The position numbers were made by a program, and so were the translations under genes. Shown one piece after another: positions 35,191-43,145 of a DNA stretch of 64,000 nt (position 1 is its first letter; every line of letters starts with the position of its first letter). The notes beneath the pieces are model-generated. The model was not told the origin of the DNA. It was given only the letters and a program-made list of their open reading frames with translations, and searched no databases. The stretch spans positions 1-64,000 of the forward strand of contig NZ_JAILYJ010000007.1 in assembly GCF_019793465.1 (NCBI RefSeq), in the 5' to 3' direction. Source of the DNA: Rhizobium croatiense (GTDB lineage: Bacteria > Pseudomonadota > Alphaproteobacteria > Rhizobiales > Rhizobiaceae).

Positions 35191-35536
35191 ATGGCGAACG
35201 TCTTCAGGGCTCTGGAGGATCACCAACTGCGCAGCGAAAACACCAGGCTGAAGGATGAAGGCAACCGCCGGCTGGTGGTCGAGACGGAGCGGGAGCAGCT
35301 AGAGCGGTTCGTTAGACCCGCGCTTATGGCCGGTGCAGTGGCGCTGTTCGTCCCGCAGTACAAGTTCGGCCTCAGGGACGGTAAGGTCGTCGTCGTAGGG
35401 CGGCGCGGACGCGAGGAGGCCGAGATGGCCGCCATTAACTGGATCGCGGAAGAGGGAGAGTCCTACGCCGCACCGGAGTGCGCCGAGGCCGGGGGGCTTT
35501 GCGGCCGAGGTGGCCCGCCTGAAGAACCTGCACTGA
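35191..35536 (+). pseudogene. Frameshifted hypothetical gene, phage-like
   Basis: From ATG 35191 the frame gives a charged coiled-coil-like start (ALEDHQLRSENTRLKDEGNR), RFVRPALMAGAVALFVPQYK and INWIAEEGESYAAPECAEAG. At a run of six G (about 35490-35497) a one-base shift would continue with FAAEVARLKNLH and TGA at 35534-35536, a much more natural end than the Gly/Pro-rich tail of the uninterrupted frame. It is either a decayed gene or a homopolymer sequencing error. No family is known. Confidence 0.45.
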
Positions 35537-35539
35537 CCG

Positions 35540-36063
35540 GTGGCAGAGGGGCGGCCCTCCGGGTAGCATAAGGGCAGACCGCGCCGCTGACCGCGCACCC
35601 AGGGTCACGCCCGACGATCCACTGCGCCGCACCGAGAAGGCGCTGCGGCTGGTCTATGGCGTCGTCCTCCCCCGGATTCACAGCGAGCGGATTGTTGGTC
35701 CGGGCATGGCGCGGGCAAGCTGGCAGAAGCAGTTCTTCTTGAACCATGCGGTATTTCAACAACTCGCGGCCGAACTGGGTGAGGACTGGATGAAGCTCGT
35801 CCGCGACGCCGACAAGAACGATGCAAACGCCCGCCGGATGGAGCGCCGCCACATGGAAGACGCCGCCGAGGAGATTGTTGCTGTGGTGGAGGCGCTACTG
35901 CAGCCGCTCAGGGACGTGGTCTTGCGCCGGGCGGCAGGGATGAATTGGAAGGCTATTGCCGAAGCCCTACCCCACCGCGCGTTTTCTCCATCCAGGACGA
36001 CCACGGCGCCGCGCTGCGCGTGTGTGGGACAAGGCAGCAGATGCCGTTAGGCGGCTTATCTGA
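35540..36063 (+). pseudogene. Multiply frameshifted hypothetical gene, phage-like
   Basis: Joining three frames gives a continuous protein: a possible GTG start at 35540, then DDPLRRTEKALRLVYGVVLP and RIHSERIVGPGMARASWQKQ. It continues with ARRMERRHMEDAAEEIVAVV, MNWKAIAEALPHRAF, SIQDDHGAALRV and WDKAADAVRRLI before TGA at 36061-36063. Shifts are needed near 35565 (GGGTAGC), near 35985 (TTTTCTCC) and near 36025 (GTGTGTGGG, a GT duplication). An intact core of 114 residues starts at 35706. The MNWKAIAEALP segment looks like a helix-turn-helix. It resembles small phage or transposable-phage proteins of alphaproteobacteria. Confidence 0.45.
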
Positions 36064-36070
36064 GAAGTGA

Positions 36071-37108
36071 TCAGGTATCGAGCATGTCCCATTCCTCGCC
36101 CACCACCCATCGCAGAGCGCTCAACTTGCCGTTTATCATACCCCATTCGAAATCGTCCCACGGCCCGCAGTTCTCGATCCCGATTTCGGCTTCCGTTCGC
36201 CGCGCCGCCGCCTGAGCCAACTTCCAAGTGCCCTCGGTAGTCATGCGCCTGCGCTGGACCGGCTTGGCGGCGCGCCACTCTTCATCACTGACCACTTTCT
36301 CTCGACCGCGCTCTATGTTGATCCTGAGATTCTGGTGGCGGTTGTACCAAACTTGCCTGTACAGCAGGTGCCCAGCTTCGAGGATTTCGGAGAATCCGCG
36401 CACTTGCGTTGCGCCGTAGAGCTGAAGATCGTAGTTCGCCAGAAGATCCTCATTGAGGTCGTTAAGCAGGTCAGCCAACGAAATCCAAAAGCGAGAACGC
36501 ACACCGTCGAATAACGGCACGAGGTCGACATGGGGCTGCCGGTGGTCGCCTCCCTCTTGGCTGAAGTCGGCCTTATTGTGAGTTATCAAGGCGAACTCGT
36601 CGCCCGCGCTGCCTGCTTGCTCGATTTCGTTAGCGTAAGTCTCAATGATTATGGCGTCTCCGATGCTGTTCTTCGGTCGGTGGAACGGAGCGACACCGTT
36701 TAGCGCCCGGTCAGCCGCGCGGGCCTTGATGGCCTCCGTGGCGGGGACCGCCTTGGCAGCGAAGAGCAGTCGCTCGATCCGCTCGATGGATTCGTTGACC
36801 GCCTCGCCTTTATAGACGGCCGAGTGATCGGCCTCGTTGAGTGCCTTAATAGTGGCCTCCACATCCTTCTCCTCCCCGAATCGCCGAACCGCGTCCCGGA
36901 CTAGGCTGAAGTGCGACTGGAGACTGCGCCTGGCATCGGCCGCGACGCGTTCCTTGTTTCGGGCGAACTCGTCCAGGACCACCTGCGGCACAATCAGCCC
37001 GAAATCTCCGTGACCCAAAAGGTCCTCAAGAGCGGCGATAATCGGCTGGTGCCGGTAGTCCTTGGCGAGATCCAACCAAACGCACGTGTCGACGAGAATG
37101 CGAAGCAT
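36071..37108 (-). CDS. PIN-domain protein (DUF4935-like putative RNase)
   Basis: This 345-aa protein has a complete PIN nuclease core: Asp7 in ILVDTCVWLDLAKD, Glu47 in VPQVVLDEFARN, Asp151 in NSIGDAIIIETYAN and Asp181 in ALITHNKADFS. All four acidic metal ligands are present. The C-terminal 150 residues (LADLLNDLNEDLLANYDLQL, VVSDEEWRAAKPVQRRRM, GPWDDFEWGMINGKLSALRW) are an unusual extension; free-standing VapC toxins have only about 130 residues. No antitoxin-like gene overlaps it. It lies in an island-like stretch near tRNA-Lys. A defence or RNA-processing role is possible but unproven. The start at 37108 fits the PIN fold; the frame is open further upstream. Confidence 0.75.
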   Translation of the reverse strand: MLRILVDTCVWLDLAKDYRHQPIIAALEDLLGHGDFGLIVPQVVLDEFARNKERVAADARRSLQSHFSLVRDAVRRFGEEKDVEATIKALNEADHSAVYKGEAVNESIERIERLLFAAKAVPATEAIKARAADRALNGVAPFHRPKNSIGDAIIIETYANEIEQAGSAGDEFALITHNKADFSQEGGDHRQPHVDLVPLFDGVRSRFWISLADLLNDLNEDLLANYDLQLYGATQVRGFSEILEAGHLLYRQVWYNRHQNLRINIERGREKVVSDEEWRAAKPVQRRRMTTEGTWKLAQAAARRTEAEIGIENCGPWDDFEWGMINGKLSALRWVVGEEWDMLDT

Positions 37109-37293
37109 GGAATCGTCCTTTCGGGGAGGCAGCGTAGATAACGCGGAAGGGATTCGGAAGAAGAAGAACAACGGCTTCACGTTCGATTTAGCCGCGAGCC
37201 GCGCCGAAACGTTCGCGTCCCGTTAGCCTGACCGAAGCAGCCGCTAACGCGCTATTAGTAGGTCTTACAAGCGACTGATTTCGAAGGGTTTGA

Positions 37294-37369
37294 TGGTGAG
37301 AGCGTCGGGGTTCGAACCCGAGACCTACTGATTAAAAGTCAGTTGCTCTACCGGCTGAGCTACGCTCTC
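37294..37369 (-). tRNA. tRNA-Lys (anticodon UUU)
   Basis: On the minus strand, GAGAGCG pairs with CGCTCTC as a 7-bp acceptor stem. The D-arm is GCTC-AGCCGGTA-GAGC. The anticodon stem ACTGA/TCAGT holds the loop CTTTTAA with anticodon TTT. The T-arm TCGGG-TTCGAAC-CCCGA is canonical, and the CCA end is encoded. Its 3' end faces the PIN/phage-like stretch, as expected for a tRNA used as integration target. Confidence 0.97.
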
Positions 37370-37477
37370 CCTCTCCGCGGGTGTGAAGCACCCCGGCTGG
37401 AAGTGGGCGGAACATAGGCAGGCGACCCATTGCGGTCAACCGAAAAGTTCGGCTTTTTCCTGCGATCGGCACATTTC

Positions 37478-37545
37478 TTGCGGGCGCAAGGGTTATCCCT
37501 TGCGCGTTCAAGGGATATCCCTTTGCGCGTGCAAGGCTTATCACC
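37478..37545. repeat. Three tandem 22-bp direct repeats with internal palindromes
   Basis: Units TTGCGGGCGCAAGGGTTATC-CC (37478-37499), TTGCGCGTTCAAGGGATATC-CC (37500-37521) and TTGCGCGTGCAAGGCTTATC-ACC (37523-37545) follow one another. Overlapping inverted repeats arise: GCGCAAGGG/CCCTTGCGC (37484-37505) and the perfect AAGGGATATCCCTT (37510-37523). They lie about 100-170 bp upstream of the ccdA-like gene. Confidence 0.65.
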
Positions 37546-37648
37546 TGTGTGTGCGACAACTTGAATTCTTGCGCACGCAAAAAGGTGATTGGCAATCGCG
37601 GCCTCGCAAAGCTAGGAACAGGGCGCAGATTGCAGCCGGAGAGAATGC

Positions 37649-38398
37649 GTGTCGATTGCCGATATTTCCCTGTGGAGCGCTTTGATAGCCGGGGCGCTTT
37701 CCTTCCTCTCGCCCTGCGTGCTTCCCCTCGTTCCGCCCTATCTCTGCTATATGGCCGGTATATCAGTCGAGCAGTTCCGCGGCGGCTCGGCGGTTGCCGT
37801 GGCGCCCGATATCAGGCGTGGTGTGCTGTTCTCCGCGCTGCTCTTCACGCTCGGCTTTGCCACCGTCTTCGTGGCGCTCGGTGCCGGCGCGTCCAGCATC
37901 GGCATGGCGCTGCGCCAGCATCTCGACCTGCTCTCCAAGATCGGCGGGCTGATCATCATCGTCATGGGGTTGAATTTCCTCGGTCTCTTCCGAATCGGAA
38001 TTCTGGGCCGCGAGGCGCGCTTCCAAGGCGGCGGCAAGCCGGCGACCTTGACGGGCGCCTATGTCATGGGCCTGGCCTTCGCCTTTGGCTGGACGCCCTG
38101 CATCGGCCCGGTGCTCGGCGCGATTCTCGGTGTCGCCGCCTCGCGCGAGACGGTCGGCTCCGGCGCCGGGCTGCTTGCCATCTATTCGCTGGGCCTTGCG
38201 ATTCCCTTCTGGATCGCCGCCGGTTTTTCCGGCGCCTTCATGCGCTTCCTGTCGCGCTTCCGCCGCCATCTCGGCACGGTGGAAAAGGTGATGGGCGCCT
38301 TCCTCATCCTCACCGGCCTCGCCTTCCTGTTCGGCTGGGTCAGCGATGTGGCGATCTGGTTCCAGCAGACCTTTCCGATCCTGATGCAAATCGGCTAA
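37649..38398 (+). CDS. ccdA: Cytochrome c biogenesis protein CcdA family (DsbD-like thiol-redox membrane protein)
   Basis: This 249-aa inner-membrane protein with six spans passes reducing equivalents from cytosolic thioredoxin to periplasmic thiol proteins. The two family cysteines are in ALSFLSPCVLPLVPPYLCYM (span 1) and AFGWTPCIGPVLGAILGVAA (span 4). FSALLFTLGFATVFVALGAG and ILTGLAFLFGWVSDVAIWF are further spans. The start is GTG 37649 with GGAGAG in front. A possible haem maturation or disulfide partner is not seen nearby. The AEC transporter gene follows after 47 bp on the same strand. Confidence 0.9.
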   Translation: MSIADISLWSALIAGALSFLSPCVLPLVPPYLCYMAGISVEQFRGGSAVAVAPDIRRGVLFSALLFTLGFATVFVALGAGASSIGMALRQHLDLLSKIGGLIIIVMGLNFLGLFRIGILGREARFQGGGKPATLTGAYVMGLAFAFGWTPCIGPVLGAILGVAASRETVGSGAGLLAIYSLGLAIPFWIAAGFSGAFMRFLSRFRRHLGTVEKVMGAFLILTGLAFLFGWVSDVAIWFQQTFPILMQIG

Positions 38399-38445
38399 AC
38401 CGGCCTTCCCTAACCGCCGATCATTCCCGCGCACTGGAAGACCTC

Positions 38446-39408
38446 TTGGCCGATATCGTCAGCCTGCTCCTGCCGTTCTTCGGCCTGATCCTGATCGGCT
38501 ATGCCGCCGCCAAGGCGACGAAGCAGCCGGCCGAGGCGCTCGGCTGGCTGAACACCTTCATCATCTATGCCGCCCTGCCCGCCTTGTTTTTCAAGCTCGT
38601 CTCGCGCACGCCGATCGAAGAGCTGACGCGGGTCGATTTCATCATCACCGATATTGCCGCGACCTATGCAGTTTTCATCCTGCTCTTTGCCATCGGCCGG
38701 TTCGTGCGCGGCAATGCGCTTGATGACTGCACCATCCAGTCCTTTGCCGGCGCCTATGGCAATATCGGTTACATGGGGCCCGGCCTGGCGCTGCTGGCGC
38801 TCGGCGAAGATGCGGCCGTGCCGGTGGCGCTGATCATCTGCTTCGAGAATGCGCTGCATTTCATCGTCGCGCCGGCGCTGATGGCGGCGGCCGGCGACGA
38901 CAAGCGTTCGCCCGGCCGACTTGCCGCCGTTATCGCCCGGAAGGTGGCGCTGCATCCCTTCATCCTGTCGACGGCGGCAGGCTTTGCCGTGGCCGCCCTC
39001 CACGTCGACCAGCCAGTGGCGTTTCAGCGCCTGGTCGACTACCTCGCCCAGGCGGCCGCGCCCTGCGCGCTCTTTGCCATGGGCGTGACCCTGGCGCTGC
39101 GGCCGCTCAAGCGGGTGCCGGCCGAGATCGGCTATATCGTGCCGGCCAAGTTGATCCTGCACCCCATCGCGGTTTTCATCGCGCTGACGGCTGTCGGCGG
39201 TTTCGAGCCGGTCTGGATCCAGGCCGCCGTGCTGCTCGCCTCGCTGCCCACGGCGACCAACGTCTTCGTCATCGGCCAGCAATATGGGGTGTGGCAGGAG
39301 CGCGCCTCGGCGACGATCCTGATCACGACGGTGCTTTCGGTGCCGAGCGTTTCGCTCTGGCTGATCGCGATCCGCTCAGGCCTTCTTTCGCTTCAGCTTT
39401 TCCTTTAG
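38446..39408 (+). CDS. AEC family transporter (auxin efflux carrier/malonate carrier type)
   Basis: This 320-aa inner-membrane transporter has about ten spans: IVSLLLPFFGLILIGYAAAK, LNTFIIYAALPALFFKLVSR, IAATYAVFILLFAIGRFVRG, and GAYGNIGYMGPGLALLALGE with the conserved NxGYMG. The C-terminal half has AAPCALFAMGVTLALRPLKR and LLASLPTATNVFVIGQQYGV. The start is a TTG at 38446 behind GGAAG; no ATG or GTG is available in a better place. The end overlaps the convergent UbiH-like gene by 33 bp. Substrates of such carriers are organic acids or auxin-like compounds. Confidence 0.88.
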   Translation: MADIVSLLLPFFGLILIGYAAAKATKQPAEALGWLNTFIIYAALPALFFKLVSRTPIEELTRVDFIITDIAATYAVFILLFAIGRFVRGNALDDCTIQSFAGAYGNIGYMGPGLALLALGEDAAVPVALIICFENALHFIVAPALMAAAGDDKRSPGRLAAVIARKVALHPFILSTAAGFAVAALHVDQPVAFQRLVDYLAQAAAPCALFAMGVTLALRPLKRVPAEIGYIVPAKLILHPIAVFIALTAVGGFEPVWIQAAVLLASLPTATNVFVIGQQYGVWQERASATILITTVLSVPSVSLWLIAIRSGLLSLQLFL

Positions 39409-40587
39409 GGAATCCGGAATGTCGCGGAAGCCACGGCCGGGCTCGATGCCCTCGCGCATGACGAGGTTGCGCAGCGGCGGAATGGCCGAGAGGATATGCA
39501 GGCCGGCGGCCCGCAGCATCTGCACCGGCAGGAAATCGGATAGCAGCGAGCGGTTGAGAAGATCGACGCTGGCGGTGCGCGTCATGATATCGGCGCGGCG
39601 TTTGCGGTCGAAGCTGTCGCCGGCATCGGCCGGCACCGGCAATTCAGCCCTGTCACAGAGGATGTCGACGAGCGCCATGATATCGCGCAAGCTGAGGTTC
39701 AGCCCCTGCGCCCCGATCGGCGGGAAGACGTGGGCGGCCTCGCCGATCAGCGCGATGCGCCCCTTGCCGAAACGATGGGCCATCATGCCCGACAGCGGCC
39801 AGAGCTGGACGCCCTCCTCCACATCGACCTTGCCGAGCATGGACTGCATCTGCGCCTCGACAAGGCGGCCGAGTTCGGCCAGCGGCAATTCCATGCGGGC
39901 GGCCGCCTCCGCGGGATCCTGCACCCAGACGAGGCTCGAGCGGCTGCCCGGCAGCGGCACCTGGGTGAAGGGGCCGTGTTTGGTGTGGAATTCGCTCGAG
40001 ATGTTCTGATGCGGCAGGGAATGGGCGAAATTCAGCACCATGGCGGATTGCGGATAGGACCAGTTGCGCACGCCGATCCCTGATGTTTCGCGCAGCTTCG
40101 AGCCGCGGCCGTCGGCGCCGACGGCAAAATCGGCCGCGAAGGTCTCGCCGCCGGCAAGCGTGATCGACACTCTCTCGGCAGAGATCTCGATCGATTCGGC
40201 CATATCGGTGAAGCGGCTGATATTGCCCTCGCCGGCCGTGGCCGCTTCAAGGATGTCGGTCAGCGCCTTGTTCGGGAAATTATAGCCGAAGGCATCGAGG
40301 CCGACCTCGGCAGCGCGGAAGGTCGTGGTCGGCGCACGCAGCAGCCGGTCGGTGCCGTCGATGATGCGCATGCTGGTCAGCGGTGCTGCCGCCGAACGCA
40401 GCTTGTCCCAGAGCGTCAGCCGGTCGAGGAAGCGGATGGATTGATCCATCAGCGCCGTGGTGCGCCGGTCCTCTTTCGCGGCAACGGATGCAACCAGCGC
40501 CACGCTGCGACCACCGCGGGCGAGCGCAATTGCGGCGATCATGCCGGCGAGCCCGCCACCGATCACCGCGATTTCGAATGTCTTCAT
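39376..40587 (-). CDS. UbiH/UbiF/COQ6 family FAD-dependent hydroxylase
   Basis: This 403-aa flavoprotein monooxygenase has FAD motif 1 (IAVIGGGLAGMIAAIALARG), the DG motif (FAVGADGRGSKLRETSGIG), and motif 3 (GRIALIGEAAHVFPPIGAQG, then LNLSLRDIMALVDIL). The third motif reads GEAAH instead of the commoner GDAAH. The family adds hydroxyl groups to the ubiquinone ring at the inner membrane; which carbon cannot be told. It stands alone, tail-to-tail with the AEC gene. Confidence 0.88.
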   Translation of the reverse strand: MKTFEIAVIGGGLAGMIAAIALARGGRSVALVASVAAKEDRRTTALMDQSIRFLDRLTLWDKLRSAAAPLTSMRIIDGTDRLLRAPTTTFRAAEVGLDAFGYNFPNKALTDILEAATAGEGNISRFTDMAESIEISAERVSITLAGGETFAADFAVGADGRGSKLRETSGIGVRNWSYPQSAMVLNFAHSLPHQNISSEFHTKHGPFTQVPLPGSRSSLVWVQDPAEAAARMELPLAELGRLVEAQMQSMLGKVDVEEGVQLWPLSGMMAHRFGKGRIALIGEAAHVFPPIGAQGLNLSLRDIMALVDILCDRAELPVPADAGDSFDRKRRADIMTRTASVDLLNRSLLSDFLPVQMLRAAGLHILSAIPPLRNLVMREGIEPGRGFRDIPDSLKEKLKRKKA

Positions 40588-40626
40588 GCTACCGTTCCGC
40601 TCATCATAAAACGGCGGATCGGTCGC

Positions 40627-41139
40627 TTATGCGGCCGGCTTCGCCTGACGGCGCCAACTATAGCCCTTGCCGGCTTCGGCGTCACGCACCGCCGGCTGAT
40701 AATGATGGGGAATGGCGGGAAGCCGGTTTTCGGCAAGCCGCTTCAGTGCCGTGGCGTTGCTGACCGAGAAACTGTCGATGCCGACGCGCAGCATCAGCGG
40801 CACCTGGTCGATCAGCACGTCGCCGACGGCGCGCAGCTCGTTGGTGTAGCCCAGGCGCTGGCGCAGCAGCGAGGCATGGCTGAAGGCGCGGCCGTCGTTG
40901 AAGGCCGGGAAGGCGACGGCGATGATATCAAGGCGAGGGAGATAGGGCTCCAGCCGGCGCACGTCATCAGCCGGCTTGATCAGCACGCCGAGGCCGACCT
41001 CATTGCTTTCGTCGGCCTTGGCGATCAGCTCGTCGAGGCCGAGCAGCGGCTTCTGCTCGCCGGTCGCCTTCGCCTCGTCGGTCTCGATCACCCAGGGATC
41101 GTTTTCGACAAAACCGGTTTCTCTCCAGATCTTCGTCAT
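40627..41139 (-). CDS. DUF934 domain-containing protein
   Basis: This 170-aa protein of the DUF934 family occurs almost always beside sulfite/nitrite reductase or CysH. Seen are VGLGVLIKPADDVRRLEPYL, LDIIAVAFPAFNDGRAFSHA and SLLRQRLGYTNELRAVGDVL, the family core, then DQVPLMLRVGIDSFSVSN. The two adjacent ATGs (41139/41142) follow AAGGAGG, which overlaps the cysI stop codon. It is the last gene of the cysG-DUF2849-cysI operon. It may help assemble or serve the reductase; no catalytic residues are evident. Confidence 0.9.
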   Translation of the reverse strand: MTKIWRETGFVENDPWVIETDEAKATGEQKPLLGLDELIAKADESNEVGLGVLIKPADDVRRLEPYLPRLDIIAVAFPAFNDGRAFSHASLLRQRLGYTNELRAVGDVLIDQVPLMLRVGIDSFSVSNATALKRLAENRLPAIPHHYQPAVRDAEAGKGYSWRRQAKPAA

Positions 41140-41149
41140 CATCCCCTCC

Positions 41150-42820
41150 TTATGCCGCTTCGGCGGCCGAGCCGTAGAGCGCAGTCTTGAAGGGCTGCGG
41201 CCCGACGCGGCGGTAGGCGGCGAGGAAGGTTTCGGACGGATCGAGGCGCAGGCCGAGATAGGTATCGACGATCGTCTCGATCGCGTCCGTCACCCGGTCC
41301 GGCTCGAAGCCGCGGCCGATGATTTCGCCGATCGAGGTATGTTCGTCGCCGGAGCCGCCGAGCGTGATCTGGTAGAGTTCGGCGCCCTTCTTCTCCACAC
41401 CGAGCAGGCCGATATGGCCGACATGGTGATGGCCGCAAGCATTGATGCAGCCGGAGATCTTGATCTTCAATTCGCCGATCTCGGCCTGGCGTTCGGCATT
41501 GCCGAAGCGGCGGGAGATTTCCTGCGCCAGCGGGATGGAGCGCGCATTGGCGAGCGCGCAGTAGTCCAACCCCGGACAGGCAATGATATCGGTGATCAGC
41601 CCGGCATTGGCTTCAGCGAGATCGATGGCGACGAGGCCGCGATAGACGGCTTCGAGATCGGCCAGCGCCACATGCGGCAGGATCAGGTTCTGTTCGTGGC
41701 TGACGCGGATTTCGTCGAAAGCATATTCCTCGGCGAGATCGGCGATCGCATCCATCTGCGCGTCGGTGGCGTCGCCCGGAATGCCGCCGATCGGCTTCAG
41801 CGAGATCGTCACCATGCCGTAATCGGGGTTCTTGTGCGGCTGCACATTCTGCTGGACCCAGCGGGCGAAAGCCGGATCGGCCTTCTTCCAGCGGGCGAGG
41901 TTTTCCCAGCCCTCGGCGCGCTGCGGCAGATCAGGCAGCGCGAAATAGGCGGCGATCGCCTCGACATCCTGTTCCGGCAGCTTCAGTTCGCTATTCTTGA
42001 GCGCCGCGAATTCGGCCTCCACCTGGCGCGTCAGCTCCTCGGTGCCGGTTTCGTGCACCAGGATTTTGATGCGGGCCTTGTACTTGTTGTCGCGGCGGCC
42101 GTGCAGATTGTACACGCGGACGATTGCCGTGGTGTAGGAGAGCAGATCCTCCTCGGGCAGGAAGTCGCGGATCAGCTTGGCGATCATCGGCGTGCGGCCC
42201 TGGCCACCGCCGACATAGACGGCAAAGCCGATCTCGCCCTTGTCGTTCTTCTTCACGTGCAGGCCGATATCATGAACCTGGATGGCGGCGCGGTCGCGCT
42301 CGGCGCCGGTGACGGCGATCTTGAACTTGCGCGGCAGGAAGGAGAATTCCGGATGGACCGACGACCATTGGCGCAGGATTTCGGCATAAGGCCTGGGATC
42401 GGCGATCTCGTCGGCGGCTGCACCGGCGAAGTGATCGGCCGTCACGTTTCTGATGCAGTTGCCCGAGGTCTGCAACGCATGCATCTCGACGCTTGCCAGA
42501 TCGGCGAGCGCATCGGGGATTTCCGACAGCTTCGGCCAGTTGAACTGTAGGTTCTGGCGCGTGGTGAAGTGGCCGTAGCCGCGGTCATAGGTGCGGGCGA
42601 TATGGGCGAGCATGCGCAGCTGGCGCGCGCTCAGCGTGCCATAGGGAATGGCGATGCGCAGCATATAGGCATGAAGCTGCAGGTAGACGCCGTTCATCAG
42701 GCGCAGCGGCTTGAACGCATCCTCGGCAAGCTCGCCGGAAAGGCGGCGCTGGACCTGATCGCGAAACTGCTCGACGCGCTCGCTGACAAAGGCATGATCA
42801 AATTCGTCGTAACGGTACAT
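41150..42820 (-). CDS. cysI: Assimilatory sulfite (nitrite/sulfite) reductase, hemoprotein subunit
   Basis: This 556-aa siroheme/4Fe-4S reductase reduces sulfite to sulfide with six electrons. The cluster cysteines are in ACPGLDYCALANARSIPLA and ISGCINACGHHHVGHIGLLG. The N-terminal half contains YGHFTTRQNLQFNWPKLSEI with siroheme-binding residues, TSGNCIRNVTADHFAG, and FAVYVGGGQGRTPMIAKLI. The cofactor is made by the CysG enzyme encoded two genes upstream. The length is typical for ferredoxin-type/CysI proteins. No CysJ flavoprotein gene is present, so ferredoxin or another donor is likely. Confidence 0.93.
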   Translation of the reverse strand: MYRYDEFDHAFVSERVEQFRDQVQRRLSGELAEDAFKPLRLMNGVYLQLHAYMLRIAIPYGTLSARQLRMLAHIARTYDRGYGHFTTRQNLQFNWPKLSEIPDALADLASVEMHALQTSGNCIRNVTADHFAGAAADEIADPRPYAEILRQWSSVHPEFSFLPRKFKIAVTGAERDRAAIQVHDIGLHVKKNDKGEIGFAVYVGGGQGRTPMIAKLIRDFLPEEDLLSYTTAIVRVYNLHGRRDNKYKARIKILVHETGTEELTRQVEAEFAALKNSELKLPEQDVEAIAAYFALPDLPQRAEGWENLARWKKADPAFARWVQQNVQPHKNPDYGMVTISLKPIGGIPGDATDAQMDAIADLAEEYAFDEIRVSHEQNLILPHVALADLEAVYRGLVAIDLAEANAGLITDIIACPGLDYCALANARSIPLAQEISRRFGNAERQAEIGELKIKISGCINACGHHHVGHIGLLGVEKKGAELYQITLGGSGDEHTSIGEIIGRGFEPDRVTDAIETIVDTYLGLRLDPSETFLAAYRRVGPQPFKTALYGSAAEAA

Positions 42821-42828
42821 CGTCTTCC

Positions 42829-43143
42829 TCAGACTGCAATGAATTCGGGATCGGCAGGAGCGTAGCCCGGGGCATATTCCATGGTCGGGCCCTGGGCGCG
42901 GATGCGCTCGCGAAGGCGAAGCGGCCAGAGAATGCCGTTGGTTTCCTGAACGTCGACGACGGCGACGTCAACCACCTCGTTGTCGGAGTAGGATTTCTTG
43001 CCGATCGCTTCCAGCGCGTCGACGGCTTCGTTATGGCGGGCGACAAGCGCCTCCTGCAGCGAGGTGGACCATTTCCCGTTCGCATCCAGCCAGACGGCAA
43101 TGCCGTCCGTCAGCCGGTTGGCCGTCAGAACCTTGTCTACCAT
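42829..43143 (-). CDS. DUF2849 domain-containing protein
   Basis: This 104-aa protein matches the small DUF2849 family found between cysG and cysI in many alphaproteobacteria: VLTANRLTDGIAVWLDANGK, EALVARHNEAVDALEAIGKK, and VDVAVVDVQETNGILWPLRL followed by RERIRAQGPTMEY. Function is unknown, and its conserved place suggests a role in the sulfite reduction pathway. CAAGGAG supports the ATG at 43143; the gene begins two bases after cysG ends and stops eight bases before cysI starts. Confidence 0.9.
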   Translation of the reverse strand: MVDKVLTANRLTDGIAVWLDANGKWSTSLQEALVARHNEAVDALEAIGKKSYSDNEVVDVAVVDVQETNGILWPLRLRERIRAQGPTMEYAPGYAPADPEFIAV

Positions 43144-43145
43144 AT

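Noticed and set aside
37294..37369. Second copy of the tRNA-Lys 3' end as an att site in the window
   Set aside because: No repeat of the T-arm/acceptor sequence was seen between 33400 and 37290; a computed search would be needed to settle it.
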